Assembly: GCF_004336985.1 (NCBI RefSeq)
Contig: NZ_SJUO01000002.1
Span: forward strand, 682,001-746,000
Source of the DNA: Exiguobacterium sp. SL-9
Lineage (GTDB): Bacteria > Bacillota > Bacilli > Exiguobacteriales > Exiguobacteriaceae
DNA length: 64,000 bases
Direction: 5' to 3'
In this document: positions 33,319 to 41,807 of the stretch, piece by piece
Position numbering within the stretch: the stretch's first letter is position 1
Layout of the letters: every line of letters starts with the position of its first letter
The notes under the pieces: model-generated
What the model was told of the DNA's origin: nothing
The model's database searches: none
The model's input: the letters and a program-made list of their open reading frames with translations, nothing else
Translations under genes and position numbers: made by a program

Positions 33319-34203
33319 GTGAAACACACCATCGATTTACACCATCCAGACTTTCAGCGCACCTTCCTCGAGATGATGCTCCTTGAAGAACTGATTGACG
33401 ATTATAACGCTGAATCGATCGAGTCGCTCATCGTCCGCGGTGAGACGAACTTCCCCGAGGACCCGTTCTTTCCGGCGCTGCGGGCTTACCCGCTCATTCG
33501 TGAAGGCGAGTTCGGTAGGGCTCGTGCCGTACTCGAAGCCGCGAGCGAAAAAGGCGACCATTACATGATCCACTGCCTCCATGGCATTTTGAGCGACGAT
33601 ACGAATTTCATGTTCGAGGCCGAGCAACATTTCCTTCGCGCCGTCGAACGCTATCCGGACGTGCCGATGGTCCAGCGTGCCATTGCTGTCCATTACTTCA
33701 ATCGCAAGTTTTTCGGGGAGGCCGGCCTCCATTTGATGCATTACATCCGACTCGCCGGATTCAACGAAGAGACCGTGCCGATGCTGCTCGAATTTTTCCA
33801 AGTGTTCGATGAGATTCCGCTCGAGATGAACGACGAATTACTCAAGGCGGCCATCGGGTACTTGAACGCGAACCCGCGCAACCCACGCGCCCACTCGCTC
33901 TACGCGTCGATCTGTAGCCACCGGGTCGAAATGCTCGTCAAGCGCTTGCCGGAAGACAACCATCAACTCGATGACGAGACGATTGCGATGTTGCTCGAGG
34001 TCGAAGAGCACGGCATGTGGAGCGCGACGTATGACGACAGCGAGGACCGTATGTTCCGTGCCATGTTCGCGGATTATATCGACAACGTTGTCTTGCCAAA
34101 CACGTCCAGACTGTATGTATACCGCTTACGTCTCCGCTATTGGTATCACCGGCTCACGCACCGCTTGACCGGGGGCTACGGGGATTCGATGCGTTCATCG
34201 TAA
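33319..34203 (+). CDS. Helical-repeat (TPR-like) hypothetical protein
   Basis: 294 residues, all-alpha, without signal or membrane segment. Consecutive helical pairs such as PFFPALRAYPLIREGEFGRARAVLEAASEKGDHYMI, EAEQHFLRAVERYPDVPMVQRAIAVHYFNRK and LNANPRNPRAHSLYASICSH suggest degenerate TPR repeats and thus protein binding. GTG start with GGGAGGG eight bases upstream; the frame continues upstream but without a start signal. Family not recognised. Confidence 0.7.
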   Translation: MKHTIDLHHPDFQRTFLEMMLLEELIDDYNAESIESLIVRGETNFPEDPFFPALRAYPLIREGEFGRARAVLEAASEKGDHYMIHCLHGILSDDTNFMFEAEQHFLRAVERYPDVPMVQRAIAVHYFNRKFFGEAGLHLMHYIRLAGFNEETVPMLLEFFQVFDEIPLEMNDELLKAAIGYLNANPRNPRAHSLYASICSHRVEMLVKRLPEDNHQLDDETIAMLLEVEEHGMWSATYDDSEDRMFRAMFADYIDNVVLPNTSRLYVYRLRLRYWYHRLTHRLTGGYGDSMRSS

Positions 34204-34213
34204 ACGTAAACAG

Positions 34214-34249
34214 ACAGCCCGAACTCTTTCAAAGAGTTCGGGCTGTTTA
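34214..34249. terminator. Bidirectional terminator before the toxin-antitoxin genes
   Basis: Nearly perfect 16-bp arms ACAGCCCGAACTCTTT / AAAGAGTTCGGGCTGT with T-rich and A-rich flanks between convergent genes. Confidence 0.85.
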
Positions 34250-34264
34250 TTGTCGTTAAATGAA

Positions 34265-34657
34265 TCAAAGTGGTGATGAGTTAATTTCTATATCATTGGC
34301 CAACTGCTGAATATCCATTTGCTCTGTCGCTACTCGAACACATAATTCGATTGCAAGAGACGACTCTAATACGAGCGCAAATCCGTTACGGGCTAAAAAC
34401 AATTGAAGTGCTCCATAAGCAGTGCGTTTGTTGGCATTAATAAAACAATGGTTGTTAATCAATGAGTGAAATAAGGCAGCCGCCTTTTCAAATACAGTAA
34501 TATAAGCATCTTCACCAAACGCAGAGTGGTTCATTCTTTGAACGAACGAACTTAATAAACCTCTGTCTTTTATACCAATTGGTTCTTCAGGTGAATACCT
34601 CAGAATCATTAAACGATTGATTGCAATCACTTCTGTTTCCGTTACATACTGAATCAA
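34265..34657 (-). CDS. Doc-family toxin (Fic fold)
   Basis: 130 residues. Core H-x-F-x-N-A-N-K-R motif at His70-Arg78 (HCFINANKRTAYG), the Doc version of the Fic motif; Doc proteins phosphorylate EF-Tu. The motif has Asn at position 74 where Asp is common in Doc, which may tune activity. TTG start overlapping the antitoxin stop (TTGA). More AT-rich than the surroundings, as expected for a mobile toxin-antitoxin pair. Confidence 0.85.
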   Translation of the reverse strand: MIQYVTETEVIAINRLMILRYSPEEPIGIKDRGLLSSFVQRMNHSAFGEDAYITVFEKAAALFHSLINNHCFINANKRTAYGALQLFLARNGFALVLESSLAIELCVRVATEQMDIQQLANDIEINSSPL

Positions 34658-34920
34658 CGATCTACTAATCCTTTAAATGTCTCATCGTGCTGACTCATAA
34701 TTTGTTCCATTTCTTTAAAGAAGTTCGGAGCGATATCCATGTTGGACGGAATTTCAATCTTATTAGTCGGTTTGATTAAAATGCCCTCATCTGTCGTAGT
34801 TACGGAAACTGTATCGCCTACTTCTAAATTCAGATGCCGCAATTCACTTATAGGAATTGAGACGTGAACAGAATTTCCGTGTTTCACTAACTTTCTTTCA
34901 CTACTTTTTAGTTTTTGCAC
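34654..34920 (-). CDS. AbrB/MazE-fold antitoxin
   Basis: 88 residues. N-terminal SpoVT-AbrB swapped-hairpin domain (about 8-52; VKHGNSVHVSIPISELRHLNLEVGDTVSVTTTDEGILIKP) that binds DNA, and an acidic helical C-terminus (NFFKEMEQIMSQHDETF) to mask the toxin. GTG start behind GGAGGTG. Doc toxins more often pair with Phd; AbrB-Doc pairs are known but less frequent. Confidence 0.82.
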   Translation of the reverse strand: MQKLKSSERKLVKHGNSVHVSIPISELRHLNLEVGDTVSVTTTDEGILIKPTNKIEIPSNMDIAPNFFKEMEQIMSQHDETFKGLVDR

Positions 34921-34932
34921 AAAAACACCTCC

Positions 34933-34972
34933 ACATTAAATACTTACAATACATACTGTATGTATTTAATGT
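34933..34972. promoter_or_regulatory. Nested palindromes, operator of the toxin-antitoxin pair
   Basis: Outer repeat ACATTAAATAC (34933-34943) / GTATTTAATGT (34962-34972); inner repeat AATACATAC (34948-34956) / GTATGTATT (34958-34966). Immediately upstream of the antitoxin start, so autoregulation by the AbrB-Doc complex is expected. Confidence 0.7.
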
Positions 34973-35017
34973 AACAGATTTAACTCGTTTTTGCACTCAA
35001 ACCTAACCAATCATTTA

Positions 35018-35764
35018 TTACATATACGGATGAATCGGTCCGCGCAACTCGAACGAGTAGTCCTCGTGGTTGACGATTCCGACGACTTGATCACTCTCAA
35101 GCAATTGCACTAAAAACTCAGCCATCTCTTCAGCCGTATGATACTTCTCGACGTTTTGACTATAGTCGAAGTCGTCCTCTTCACGGGCCCGGTTCGCAAA
35201 GCCCGTCTCCGTCGCGGCCGGGGCGAGCACTTTCACCCGCAATTTGTCCCCGTCGTTCATCAGCTCGCGAGCGAGTCCTTCCGTATACGCACTGACGAAG
35301 AACTTCGACGCGCTGTACGTGACACCTTTTTTGGCGATATGATAGCCGACGACAGACGCGACGTTCACGAGTGTCGCCCCTTCAACGTTATGATAGTCCC
35401 GGACGTACAGGCTCGACAGTACCGTCAACGCCTCGACGTTCAAACGAATCATATTCTCCATCTTCCCGACCTCGACGTCTTTCACGAGATTCGAATCCCC
35501 GAACCCGGCGTTATTGACCCACGTCTCGATGTCGAGATCGGCGAGTGACTCATACAACGCATAAACGTTCTCGCTGTACGACAAGTCTTTCGCCTTGATG
35601 ATGACGTCGCTCTTCGGTGAAATCGATTTGATCTCGCTCCGCAACTTCTCGAGTTCATCGTGACGGCGTGCCACGAGCACGAGCGATTTCCCTTGCTTCG
35701 CGAACTGTTTCGCCGCCTCATACCCAATCCCTGAACTTGCCCCGGTGATGACTGTATATTTCAT
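35018..35764 (-). CDS. Short-chain dehydrogenase/reductase
   Basis: 248 residues, classical SDR: TGASSGIG (7-14), NNAG (84-87), Ser137, Tyr150 and Lys154 (YSASK). ARR after the second strand (32-34) suggests NADP(H) preference. Similar to YqjQ-like oxidoreductases; substrate unknown. ATG behind AAGGGGACAGG. Confidence 0.9.
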   Translation of the reverse strand: MKYTVITGASSGIGYEAAKQFAKQGKSLVLVARRHDELEKLRSEIKSISPKSDVIIKAKDLSYSENVYALYESLADLDIETWVNNAGFGDSNLVKDVEVGKMENMIRLNVEALTVLSSLYVRDYHNVEGATLVNVASVVGYHIAKKGVTYSASKFFVSAYTEGLARELMNDGDKLRVKVLAPAATETGFANRAREEDDFDYSQNVEKYHTAEEMAEFLVQLLESDQVVGIVNHEDYSFELRGPIHPYM

Positions 35765-35853
35765 AATCCTGTCCCCTTTTCACTGGTATTGAGATATTGT
35801 CTCTCTTCGGCAATTCCCCTAACCCCATCTGCTCAATCCTTGGAACTCGCAAA

Positions 35854-35890
35854 AACCGTCCTCTCCTAAAACAGGAAAGGACGGTTCGTC
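35854..35890 (-). terminator. Terminator of the first chemoreceptor gene
   Basis: AACCGTCCT / AGGACGGTT stem with an inner TCCT/AGGA pair, ending in TTTTTG on the minus strand. Confidence 0.8.
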
Positions 35891-37594
35891 TTATGTTTGG
35901 AAGCGACCGATGAGCGTCTGTAAGTCTCCGGTCATATTGCCGAGCGACTCGGCGACACCGTTCAACTCTTGGATCATCGCGAGCTGGGCGTCGGCCGTCT
36001 CGCCGACGCTACGCATCGTCTCGGCCGTACCTTCGCTGTCACTTGCCATATGGATTGTTGCTGTCGCGACTTGTTTCGTCGTCGTCGAAATTTCCGTTGA
36101 GGCGACCCGGATTTGTTCCGTGTTCTCGACCGAGGCGTGCAATTGCCCGACGATTTGTTGGAACGACGCCGTCGCTTCTTCGAGCAGCGCCGTATTCGTC
36201 TCGACGCGACGCGCACTGATGGCGTGACGTTCGAGCACCGCGTTCGATTGCGTCTGAATCGACTCGATCAAGCCGGCGATTTGGGACGCCGATTGTTTTG
36301 ATTGTTCCGCGAGCTTCCGCACTTCTTCGGCGACGACGGCGAAGCCTTTCCCTTGCTCTCCGGCCCGGGCCGCTTCGATGGCCGCGTTCAAGGCGAGCAA
36401 GTTCGTCTGGTCGGTAATCGACTGGATGACCTCGGTGATGAGGGCGATCTCGTCCGACTGTTGTTTCAACGCCGTGATCGATTGACCGGTGACGACCGTC
36501 TCGGATTCGAGGGCGAGCACTTCTTGTTTCGCCTGTTGAATCGTCTGTTCACCGCGTTCGGCGAGCTTTAGACTCGTCTGAACGTCTTGACTGATTGTCC
36601 CGATTGATGTGGCAATCCGCTCGACGCCTTCATCGGCCGCCGCGACCGCCTGTCCGCTCTTCGAGGCAGCTGCCGCCTGGTTGACGGTCTGACCGACAAC
36701 TTGTTCAATCATCCGTGTCGTCTCTTCCGTCTGCGACGACATCTCTTCCGTGCTCGCATATAGTTCTTCCGACTGGGCCGTAATCTCTTGGGCGTTCCGG
36801 CTCACTTCGTCGATGAGTTCACGGAGGTTGCCTTTCATCTGGTTGAAACCGACCATGAGCTCACCGATTTCGTCACGTGTGAGTGCTTGAAGGTCGGCAC
36901 GCGTCAAATCGCCATCGGCCACAATCCCGACTTCATTGGATAACTGTCGGAGCGGTACCGTGACCATGCGCTGGAGCATATAACCGGCCCCAAGTGTGAG
37001 CAGCAAGATGAGAATAGCAATCCCTGTCGAATAAAGGAACGCCTGTCCACCGAGCTGTTCGAGCTCTCGTTGTTTCTCGACAATTGTTGCTTCCGTCTCG
37101 GCTTGTAGCTGTTCGCCCGTCGCTGTGATGGATGCCGTCACATCAGGCATGAGGCGAAGCGTGAGCCGGTCGATGTTGTCCTGATCTTGATTATCGGCCG
37201 CGACGATGACTTCTTGTGCCAAATCGTCATAGCCGGTCGCGTAGGAGAGCATGCTCTCGAATTCTTTCCGCTCGGCTTCCGTCTTCGCGAGTGCGAGCAA
37301 TTGTTCGAGCGCTTCTTTCTTCTCTTTACCACCCCGTTCGATTTGTTCGCGCCGTTCGTCTTCTTGGACGAGAATATATCCGCGTACCCCGTACGCTTGA
37401 CGCGTCATGCCGAGCGACAAGTCATCGGCCGCCTTCATCTTCATGACGTCATGACTGATCATCTCTTCATATTGGGTCGTCATATTTTGCAGCGTCCATA
37501 GGTTATAGCCCATGCCGAGCGTGACGAACAGTAAAATCAATCCGATGCCGCTAAACAGTTTTTGAGTCAATGACAGTTGATTGAATCGTTTCAT
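35891..37594 (-). CDS. Methyl-accepting chemotaxis protein (4HB type)
   Basis: 567 residues. TM1 about 13-33, extracellular four-helix-bundle sensor (34-190), TM2 about 190-212, HAMP (about 213-265), then a long coiled-coil signalling domain with the hairpin tip [32 protein letters not shown] that contacts CheA/CheW. Ligand unknown. No C-terminal pentapeptide tether. A SigD-like promoter lies upstream. Confidence 0.93.
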   Translation of the reverse strand: MKRFNQLSLTQKLFSGIGLILLFVTLGMGYNLWTLQNMTTQYEEMISHDVMKMKAADDLSLGMTRQAYGVRGYILVQEDERREQIERGGKEKKEALEQLLALAKTEAERKEFESMLSYATGYDDLAQEVIVAADNQDQDNIDRLTLRLMPDVTASITATGEQLQAETEATIVEKQRELEQLGGQAFLYSTGIAILILLLTLGAGYMLQRMVTVPLRQLSNEVGIVADGDLTRADLQALTRDEIGELMVGFNQMKGNLRELIDEVSRNAQEITAQSEELYASTEEMSSQTEETTRMIEQVVGQTVNQAAAASKSGQAVAAADEGVERIATSIGTISQDVQTSLKLAERGEQTIQQAKQEVLALESETVVTGQSITALKQQSDEIALITEVIQSITDQTNLLALNAAIEAARAGEQGKGFAVVAEEVRKLAEQSKQSASQIAGLIESIQTQSNAVLERHAISARRVETNTALLEEATASFQQIVGQLHASVENTEQIRVASTEISTTTKQVATATIHMASDSEGTAETMRSVGETADAQLAMIQELNGVAESLGNMTGDLQTLIGRFQT

Positions 37595-37656
37595 AATCTC
37601 TCGAGGACCGTGTCCTCTTCCACCTCTATCTCTCTTTTTTTGGAACTACATGGGTT

Positions 37657-37681
37657 TTATCGGATGTCGGAACCGGTTTTC
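37657..37681 (-). promoter_or_regulatory. Candidate SigD (motility) promoter of the first chemoreceptor
   Basis: Minus-strand TCCGATAA (37657-37664) against the SigD -10 GCCGATAA, with an A-rich GAAA about 14 bases upstream in place of TAAA. The -35 is weak. Confidence 0.4.
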
Positions 37682-37754
37682 CAATCTTCTGGACCTATTT
37701 TTTAGACATTGACCTCATTTCCCACTTTCCCTTCCATCATTTTGTCACAGAAAA

Positions 37755-37785
37755 AGACCGCAACTGTGTGATGAGTTGCGGTCTC
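37755..37785 (-). terminator. Terminator of the second chemoreceptor gene
   Basis: AGACCGCAACT (37755-37765) / AGTTGCGGTCT (37774-37784) followed by TTTTT on the minus strand (37750-37754). Confidence 0.85.
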
Positions 37786-37788
37786 GTT

Positions 37789-39612
37789 TCATATTTTGAA
37801 CTGCGATACCCGGTTCGAAAGATCGACCGCGCGCTGTTCGGTTTCCTGCATCCGGACTTGAACGTCGTTGAACCGTTCGACAGACAGTTGGACTTTCTCC
37901 GAGATGGACTGTGTCCCGTCCGCCCCTTCCGTCACGGTCGTCGCGACTTCTTGAATCACGTGGAGAATGCTGTCGGTCATATGACGCAGTTGGAGCGCGT
38001 TCGCCTCGAACGTCTCGGCCGTCTGTCCGAATACGGTCGCGTCCGACTCGTATTGTGTGGCCGACTCCTCGAGTCGGTCATAGTCGGCGAGCACTTTCGT
38101 ATCGAGGAACGTCAGCATGTCGGCCGAGCTCGTATTGAGTCGTGCGACCGAATCGATGACCGTGTGCGACACCGCTTGAATCTCGTTCACGGTCTGCCGT
38201 GAGTTCTCGGCGAGTTTTCGAATCTCTGAAGCGACGACGGCGAAGCCGCGGCCGGCATCTCCGGCCCGCGCTGCCTCGATGGATGCGTTCAAAGCGAGCA
38301 AGTTCGTCTGGTCGGCGATCGTGAGGATCGCGCTCGTCAAGACACGAATCTGTTCGACCGACTGTGCACCTTTAATTGCTTCGTCTAACTCGATCCGTTT
38401 CTGTTCGATGATAGCGTTTGCTTCCGTCTTCGACGCGACGGCTTGTTCACGCATCGCATGGGCGCGGCGTTCGACGTCACCCGCTGTCGTCGCACTGTCG
38501 TTCGACAAGTCGACGATGGAATCGATGGAACTGCCCATCTCGGTCGTCGACGCACTCATCTCTTGCGAGGAGGCGGCCGTCTCTTCCATACCGGCCGTCA
38601 ATTCCTCGACCGTGCCGGACGTCTCTTCCATATACCGGCTCAGTTCGGTCACTTCCGTCGCCACTTCTTTTGACGAGACGAGGACGATTTTCGCTGTTTT
38701 GTCGACGTCAATCATGATGTCGCGCAGTGTGGCGAGGAACGTGTTGAACGAGCGGCTCACTTGGGCGATTTCATCGTTCGATGTGACCGGGATGGCCATC
38801 GTCAAGTCGCCGCCTTGCGAAGCCAGTTCGTCAAACTTCGTTTGAAGCGTCCGCATCGGTGTGATGATCGAGCGTAATAAGCTCAAACCGAGGAACAACA
38901 AGAGCGCGACCGCACCGATCGTCACCGCGAGTAGCGTAATGAGCGACTGTTGAAACTCACGTTCCATGTCGGCGCCGACACGTTGCGAGCCTTCCGAATT
39001 GTAGTCGACGAGCTCGGTCAGGCGCTGCGTGAAGTTATCGTATGTCGATTGGGACTGGGCGTCATAATACGAGCGAGCCATACCGTTGTTGCCAGACGTG
39101 CTGAAGATCAGCATGTTATCCGACACGCGTTGGTACATCTCCCACTGGCGGCTGAAGTTGGCGAACAACTCTTTGTCCGTCTCGCCCGTCGCCGTTTGTT
39201 CATATTTCGGGGCGATCTCATTGATGCGCGTCCGAATGTCTTTCATCTCGGTCATCAATTCTTCTTTCGCGGCCGCGTCTTCGGTCACGATATGTTCGAG
39301 TTCGAGCGCCCGATAGTTCGCAGCGAGCGTGTTCAGTTCGTGGGCATAGTCGAGTCCTTTATTCCAGTTGTTGACGATGTCATCGCCTTGCCGGTTCGCG
39401 TCGGCGAGCGACAAGAGCGAGTAACCGCCGACACCCGCAACCATGAGGAGCGCGAGGATGACGAGACCCCAAAGCTTTTGTCGGATCGTCAGGTTCTTAC
39501 CTGTCACGCGTTTCCCTTCACGAGCGCTCGACTTTCGCCATTTCGGTTTCCATTGAAAGCGTCGGACGTCCAATCGCCCCCGTAACGCTTCCCATTTCTG
39601 TTTCACTGACAT
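37789..39612 (-). CDS. Methyl-accepting chemotaxis protein
   Basis: 607 residues with an unusually long basic cytoplasmic N-terminus (about 48 residues, including [19 protein letters not shown]) before TM1 (about 49-70). Then a helical extracellular sensor (70-215), TM2 (about 217-240), HAMP (240-292) and a signalling domain with [32 protein letters not shown]. Two methyl-accepting helices surround the tip. Ligand unknown. Preceded by a good SigD-like promoter. Confidence 0.93.
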   Translation of the reverse strand: MSVKQKWEALRGRLDVRRFQWKPKWRKSSAREGKRVTGKNLTIRQKLWGLVILALLMVAGVGGYSLLSLADANRQGDDIVNNWNKGLDYAHELNTLAANYRALELEHIVTEDAAAKEELMTEMKDIRTRINEIAPKYEQTATGETDKELFANFSRQWEMYQRVSDNMLIFSTSGNNGMARSYYDAQSQSTYDNFTQRLTELVDYNSEGSQRVGADMEREFQQSLITLLAVTIGAVALLLFLGLSLLRSIITPMRTLQTKFDELASQGGDLTMAIPVTSNDEIAQVSRSFNTFLATLRDIMIDVDKTAKIVLVSSKEVATEVTELSRYMEETSGTVEELTAGMEETAASSQEMSASTTEMGSSIDSIVDLSNDSATTAGDVERRAHAMREQAVASKTEANAIIEQKRIELDEAIKGAQSVEQIRVLTSAILTIADQTNLLALNASIEAARAGDAGRGFAVVASEIRKLAENSRQTVNEIQAVSHTVIDSVARLNTSSADMLTFLDTKVLADYDRLEESATQYESDATVFGQTAETFEANALQLRHMTDSILHVIQEVATTVTEGADGTQSISEKVQLSVERFNDVQVRMQETEQRAVDLSNRVSQFKI

Positions 39613-39648
39613 ATGTATATTCCCCTCTCGAATGCAACGTTTCCTCCT

Positions 39649-39674
39649 ATATCGTCTTCACATCGAGAAATGTA
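39649..39674 (-). promoter_or_regulatory. Candidate SigD promoter of the second chemoreceptor
   Basis: Minus-strand TACA (39671-39674), 14 bases, GACGATAT (39649-39656); one mismatch in each box to TAAA / GCCGATAT. Confidence 0.55.
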
Positions 39675-39692
39675 AAGCAGATTGACCAAAAT

Positions 39693-39723
39693 AAAAAAAG
39701 ATGACTGAACAATCAGTCATCTT
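39693..39723 (-). terminator. Terminator of the DUF1659/YvrJ/DUF2922 cassette
   Basis: AAGATGACTGA (39698-39708) / TCAGTCATCTT (39713-39723), perfect stem, ACAA loop, seven T's on the minus strand. Confidence 0.9.
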
Positions 39724-39731
39724 CCATGCCA

Positions 39732-39944
39732 TTATTGTACGTTCAGCACGGTTTGCGTGCCTTCAATCATCTTGATTTCCGTCCATTTGACAACACTCTT
39801 GCCGAGCGGGTCGTTGGCGACCATGAAGTCGGCGAGCGCTTGAACTTTTAACGGATCGACCGGCTGTTTCACGTTATTCAAACGGAAGCGTGATACTTTA
39901 TTGAACATATCCAAAAATGCGATTTCTACTTTAGTCTCAGTCAT
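39732..39944 (-). CDS. DUF2922-family small protein
   Basis: 70 residues: VEIAFLDMFNKVSRFRLNNVKQPVDPLKVQALADFMVANDP..., matching DUF2922 proteins, which in Bacillales sit with DUF1659 and YvrJ genes. No signal or membrane segment. ATG with AGGAGG. Last gene of the cassette, followed by a strong terminator. Function unknown. Confidence 0.72.
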   Translation of the reverse strand: MTETKVEIAFLDMFNKVSRFRLNNVKQPVDPLKVQALADFMVANDPLGKSVVKWTEIKMIEGTQTVLNVQ

Positions 39945-39973
39945 GGGTTAGTCCTCCTTGGGTGTTGGTGTGA

Positions 39974-40186
39974 TTAGACGAGATCGTATTCGCGAACGAC
40001 CGACACGGTAAAATCTTCTTGCTCGGTCAAGTCGAGCATGAGATGTCCGAACGCCTCGGCATTGTCAGCCGTGAGCGCTGCCCGAATCGGACCGAAACGT
40101 TGCGTTTTCTTCGTCGGTTTCAAGCTGTTCAAATCGTGGTGCGTCGTCAAGACGAGCGTGGCTTTCTTTTCAGTCAATACGGCCAT
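39974..40186 (-). CDS. DUF1659-like small protein
   Basis: 70 residues. Shares the core RFGPIRAALTADNAEAFGHLMLDL with the first gene of the cassette (RFGPLGARMETEEIKQFGDLLIPL), so the two are paralogs. DUF1659 assignment is by length, context and pattern. ATG behind AAAGGAG. Confidence 0.65.
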   Translation of the reverse strand: MAVLTEKKATLVLTTHHDLNSLKPTKKTQRFGPIRAALTADNAEAFGHLMLDLTEQEDFTVSVVREYDLV

Positions 40187-40212
40187 GGGGAATGGCTCCT
40201 TTCGGGTATGGA

Positions 40213-40353
40213 TTACGATTCAGATGGATAGGTCGAATCGAGGCGCTCGAGCAGTTGGATCATGCGCTCGAGGCGTGTCTCAATCCGATGGAGCAGATAG
40301 AGCGAGACGACAATCGGGAAGCCGAGGTTCGAGATGAGTTCGGGCCAGCTCAT
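40213..40353 (-). CDS. YvrJ-family small membrane protein
   Basis: 46 residues. One membrane helix with the family pattern ISNLGFPIVVSLYLLHRIE followed by an amphipathic helix TRLERMIQLLERLDS. YvrJ proteins occur with DUF1659/DUF2922 genes. Start ATG overlaps the stop of an 18-codon ORF (ATGA), so it is probably translated by coupling; its own ribosome site is weak. Resembles holin-like or anchor peptides in size, but no function is established. Confidence 0.8.
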   Translation of the reverse strand: MSWPELISNLGFPIVVSLYLLHRIETRLERMIQLLERLDSTYPSES

Positions 40354-40406
40354 GTGACCACACGCTCATCGTAAAAGGCTCCGGCGGAACGCTTCGGTAC
40401 ACGCAT
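40350..40406 (-). CDS. 18-codon ORF coupled to YvrJ
   Basis: Encodes MRVPKRSAGAFYDERVVT. It has a clear GGAGG seven bases before the ATG (40404-40406), and its TGA overlaps the YvrJ start. It may act as a leader that delivers ribosomes to yvrJ, or be a real micropeptide. No homology can be judged at this length. Confidence 0.5.
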   Translation of the reverse strand: MRVPKRSAGAFYDERVVT

Positions 40407-40421
40407 CAGGGGTTCCTCCAA

Positions 40422-40634
40422 TTAGAACGTCACGTGGAATTCACGCGACACGACGTATGCGGCGGATTCGACCGCGAGAAGCGGAATCAATAGATCACCG
40501 AACTGCTTGATCTCCTCGGTCTCCATCCGCGCACCGAGTGGACCGAACCGGACGAGCTGACGCTTCTCCTTGCCGTCAACGAGCCGCTTCGTGTCGAGAT
40601 AAAAGACGCTTGCGTATTCTCGATACACTGCCAT
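40422..40634 (-). CDS. DUF1659-like small protein, first gene of the cassette
   Basis: 70 residues: MAVYREYASVFYLDTKRL... with the RFGPL core shared with 39974-40186. ATG 40632-40634 follows GGAGGTGA by five bases; the GTG nine bases upstream lies within the ribosome site and is rejected. Paralogous pair within one operon of five tiny genes. Function unknown. Confidence 0.65.
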   Translation of the reverse strand: MAVYREYASVFYLDTKRLVDGKEKRQLVRFGPLGARMETEEIKQFGDLLIPLLAVESAAYVVSREFHVTF

Positions 40635-40954
40635 ATGTCTCACCTCCTTCGCCCCTATTAACCGAAGTTGGTGAATGTTTGCTCATTTTTCCTTGTCCCT
40701 TTTTCGTAACGACTATAGACCCACTATGAATGAAGGCGCATTCATCGTTACAAATTGGCTTTATTTCTTGAATTCCCATACCAATTAGGGTATCTTAATA
40801 AGCGTCAACCGAATTTTGAAAACACGCCTAAAGTCCCACGAATTCATTTCCCCACTTTGAAAAAACTGACAGTTAATTGCTTGAAAATGGGGTACTATAC
40901 GGAGGAGGCCATTTTCGAAATGACCAGTTTGACTTGAAGAAGGAGATACTCTAG
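40635..40954. other. Intergenic region between the tiny-gene cassette and the MerR-like gene
   Basis: About 320 bp without a convincing gene. It holds a possible plus-strand promoter TTGAAT, 17 bases, TATCTT (about 40769-40797). It also holds an inverted repeat GAAAATGG (40883-40890) / CCATTTTC (40909-40916) enclosing GGAGGAGG, which could be an operator or a ribosome-site-masking hairpin. MTSLT-stop follows it but is too short to call. Confidence 0.35.
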
Positions 40955-41395
40955 ATGAACAGCTTAGACCTCGCACTCGACACTTCTATTCCTTCCGCTC
41001 AACTCGACTTCGACCATACCGACCTGACGTTTTATGCGACCGACTGGGATGATTATCGCCCTGAACACGCGAAGCCGCTTCTGTACAACGAACGCCCATT
41101 GACCGTCTATCCACTAAAAGAACTGAGCCGTGCGTTTCATGTCGCCGGGATTCCCCGTAGCCAGCAACAGCTGATTAAATGGGAAACCGACGGCGTCTTG
41201 CCACCGACCCCGTTCACGATGGGACGCAAGCGCTTCTATACGGAAAATCAGATTCGGACAATCGTCGACATCGCATTGGAATGCGGACTACGGCCCCGGA
41301 CACACGTCAAAAAGACGAACTTCTCCGAGTTGGCCCATAAAGAATTGGCGTACATACTCCACCTAGAATTGAACATCGAACGGCCGCATGAATGA
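40955..41395 (+). CDS. MerR-like DNA-binding protein
   Basis: 146 residues. An acidic N-terminal segment (about 1-45) without known motif, then a MerR-type winged helix: YPLKELSRAFHVAGIPRSQQQLIKWETDGVLPPTPF, and wing TMGRKRFYTENQIRTIVDIALE (about 50-110). No ligand or dimerisation coiled coil. Similar stand-alone proteins are found on mobile elements and near small gene cassettes. Target unknown. ATG behind GAAGGAGAT. Confidence 0.7.
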   Translation: MNSLDLALDTSIPSAQLDFDHTDLTFYATDWDDYRPEHAKPLLYNERPLTVYPLKELSRAFHVAGIPRSQQQLIKWETDGVLPPTPFTMGRKRFYTENQIRTIVDIALECGLRPRTHVKKTNFSELAHKELAYILHLELNIERPHE

Positions 41396-41406
41396 GCGGA
41401 CATGAG

Positions 41407-41443
41407 ACAGCCCTTCCTGAATCGTCAGGAAAGGCTGTTTTTG
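41407..41443. terminator. Bidirectional terminator between MerR-like gene and yxeA
   Basis: ACAGCCCTTCCTGA / TCAGGAAAGGCTGT (one mismatch), ATCG loop, TTTTT on the plus strand. Confidence 0.85.
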
Positions 41444-41449
41444 GATGCT

Positions 41450-41794
41450 TTACAATTTTTCCCGTGCCGCTTCTGGGACGGCCGCGACCGACACTTCGTC
41501 GTACGACGTGACCTCGTCCTTGTTTTTGACATACAGCTTCAAGTACGCTCCGCTCCGAAGTTCTTTCGCAGCTGTGAACGTGACCGTTTGCGGGTCGCCG
41601 TCCTTCGTCAGCGCCTCCACCGAATAGACGTAGCGGCGGACGATGTCACCAGAATCGAGCGTTGTCTCTTCCACTTCCGTGACCTCTCCAACCTGTACAT
41701 AGACATGATCCTTCCCCAGCCGTTGCCAATCGATATTGACGAGACCGATGACGGCCACGATGAGCGCGAGGCTCGCGATGATTCCTTTTTTCAT
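41450..41794 (-). CDS. yxeA: YxeA-family (DUF1093) protein
   Basis: 114 residues. N-terminal membrane/signal segment (MKKGIIASLALIVAVIGLVNI), then a small beta domain with YVYSVEALTKDGDPQTVTFTAAKELRSGAYLKLYV, the YxeA pattern. In Bacillus yxeA follows the yxdLM transporter genes, the same context as here. Function unknown; possibly accessory to peptide sensing or defence. ATG behind AAGGAG. Confidence 0.8.
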   Translation of the reverse strand: MKKGIIASLALIVAVIGLVNIDWQRLGKDHVYVQVGEVTEVEETTLDSGDIVRRYVYSVEALTKDGDPQTVTFTAAKELRSGAYLKLYVKNKDEVTSYDEVSVAAVPEAAREKL

Positions 41795-41807
41795 GATGTT
41801 CTCTCCT

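Noticed and set aside
38279-38845. 188-codon plus-strand ORF inside the chemoreceptor gene
   Set aside because: Opposite-strand shadow of the conserved signalling domain, Ser/Ala-rich and without a ribosome site.
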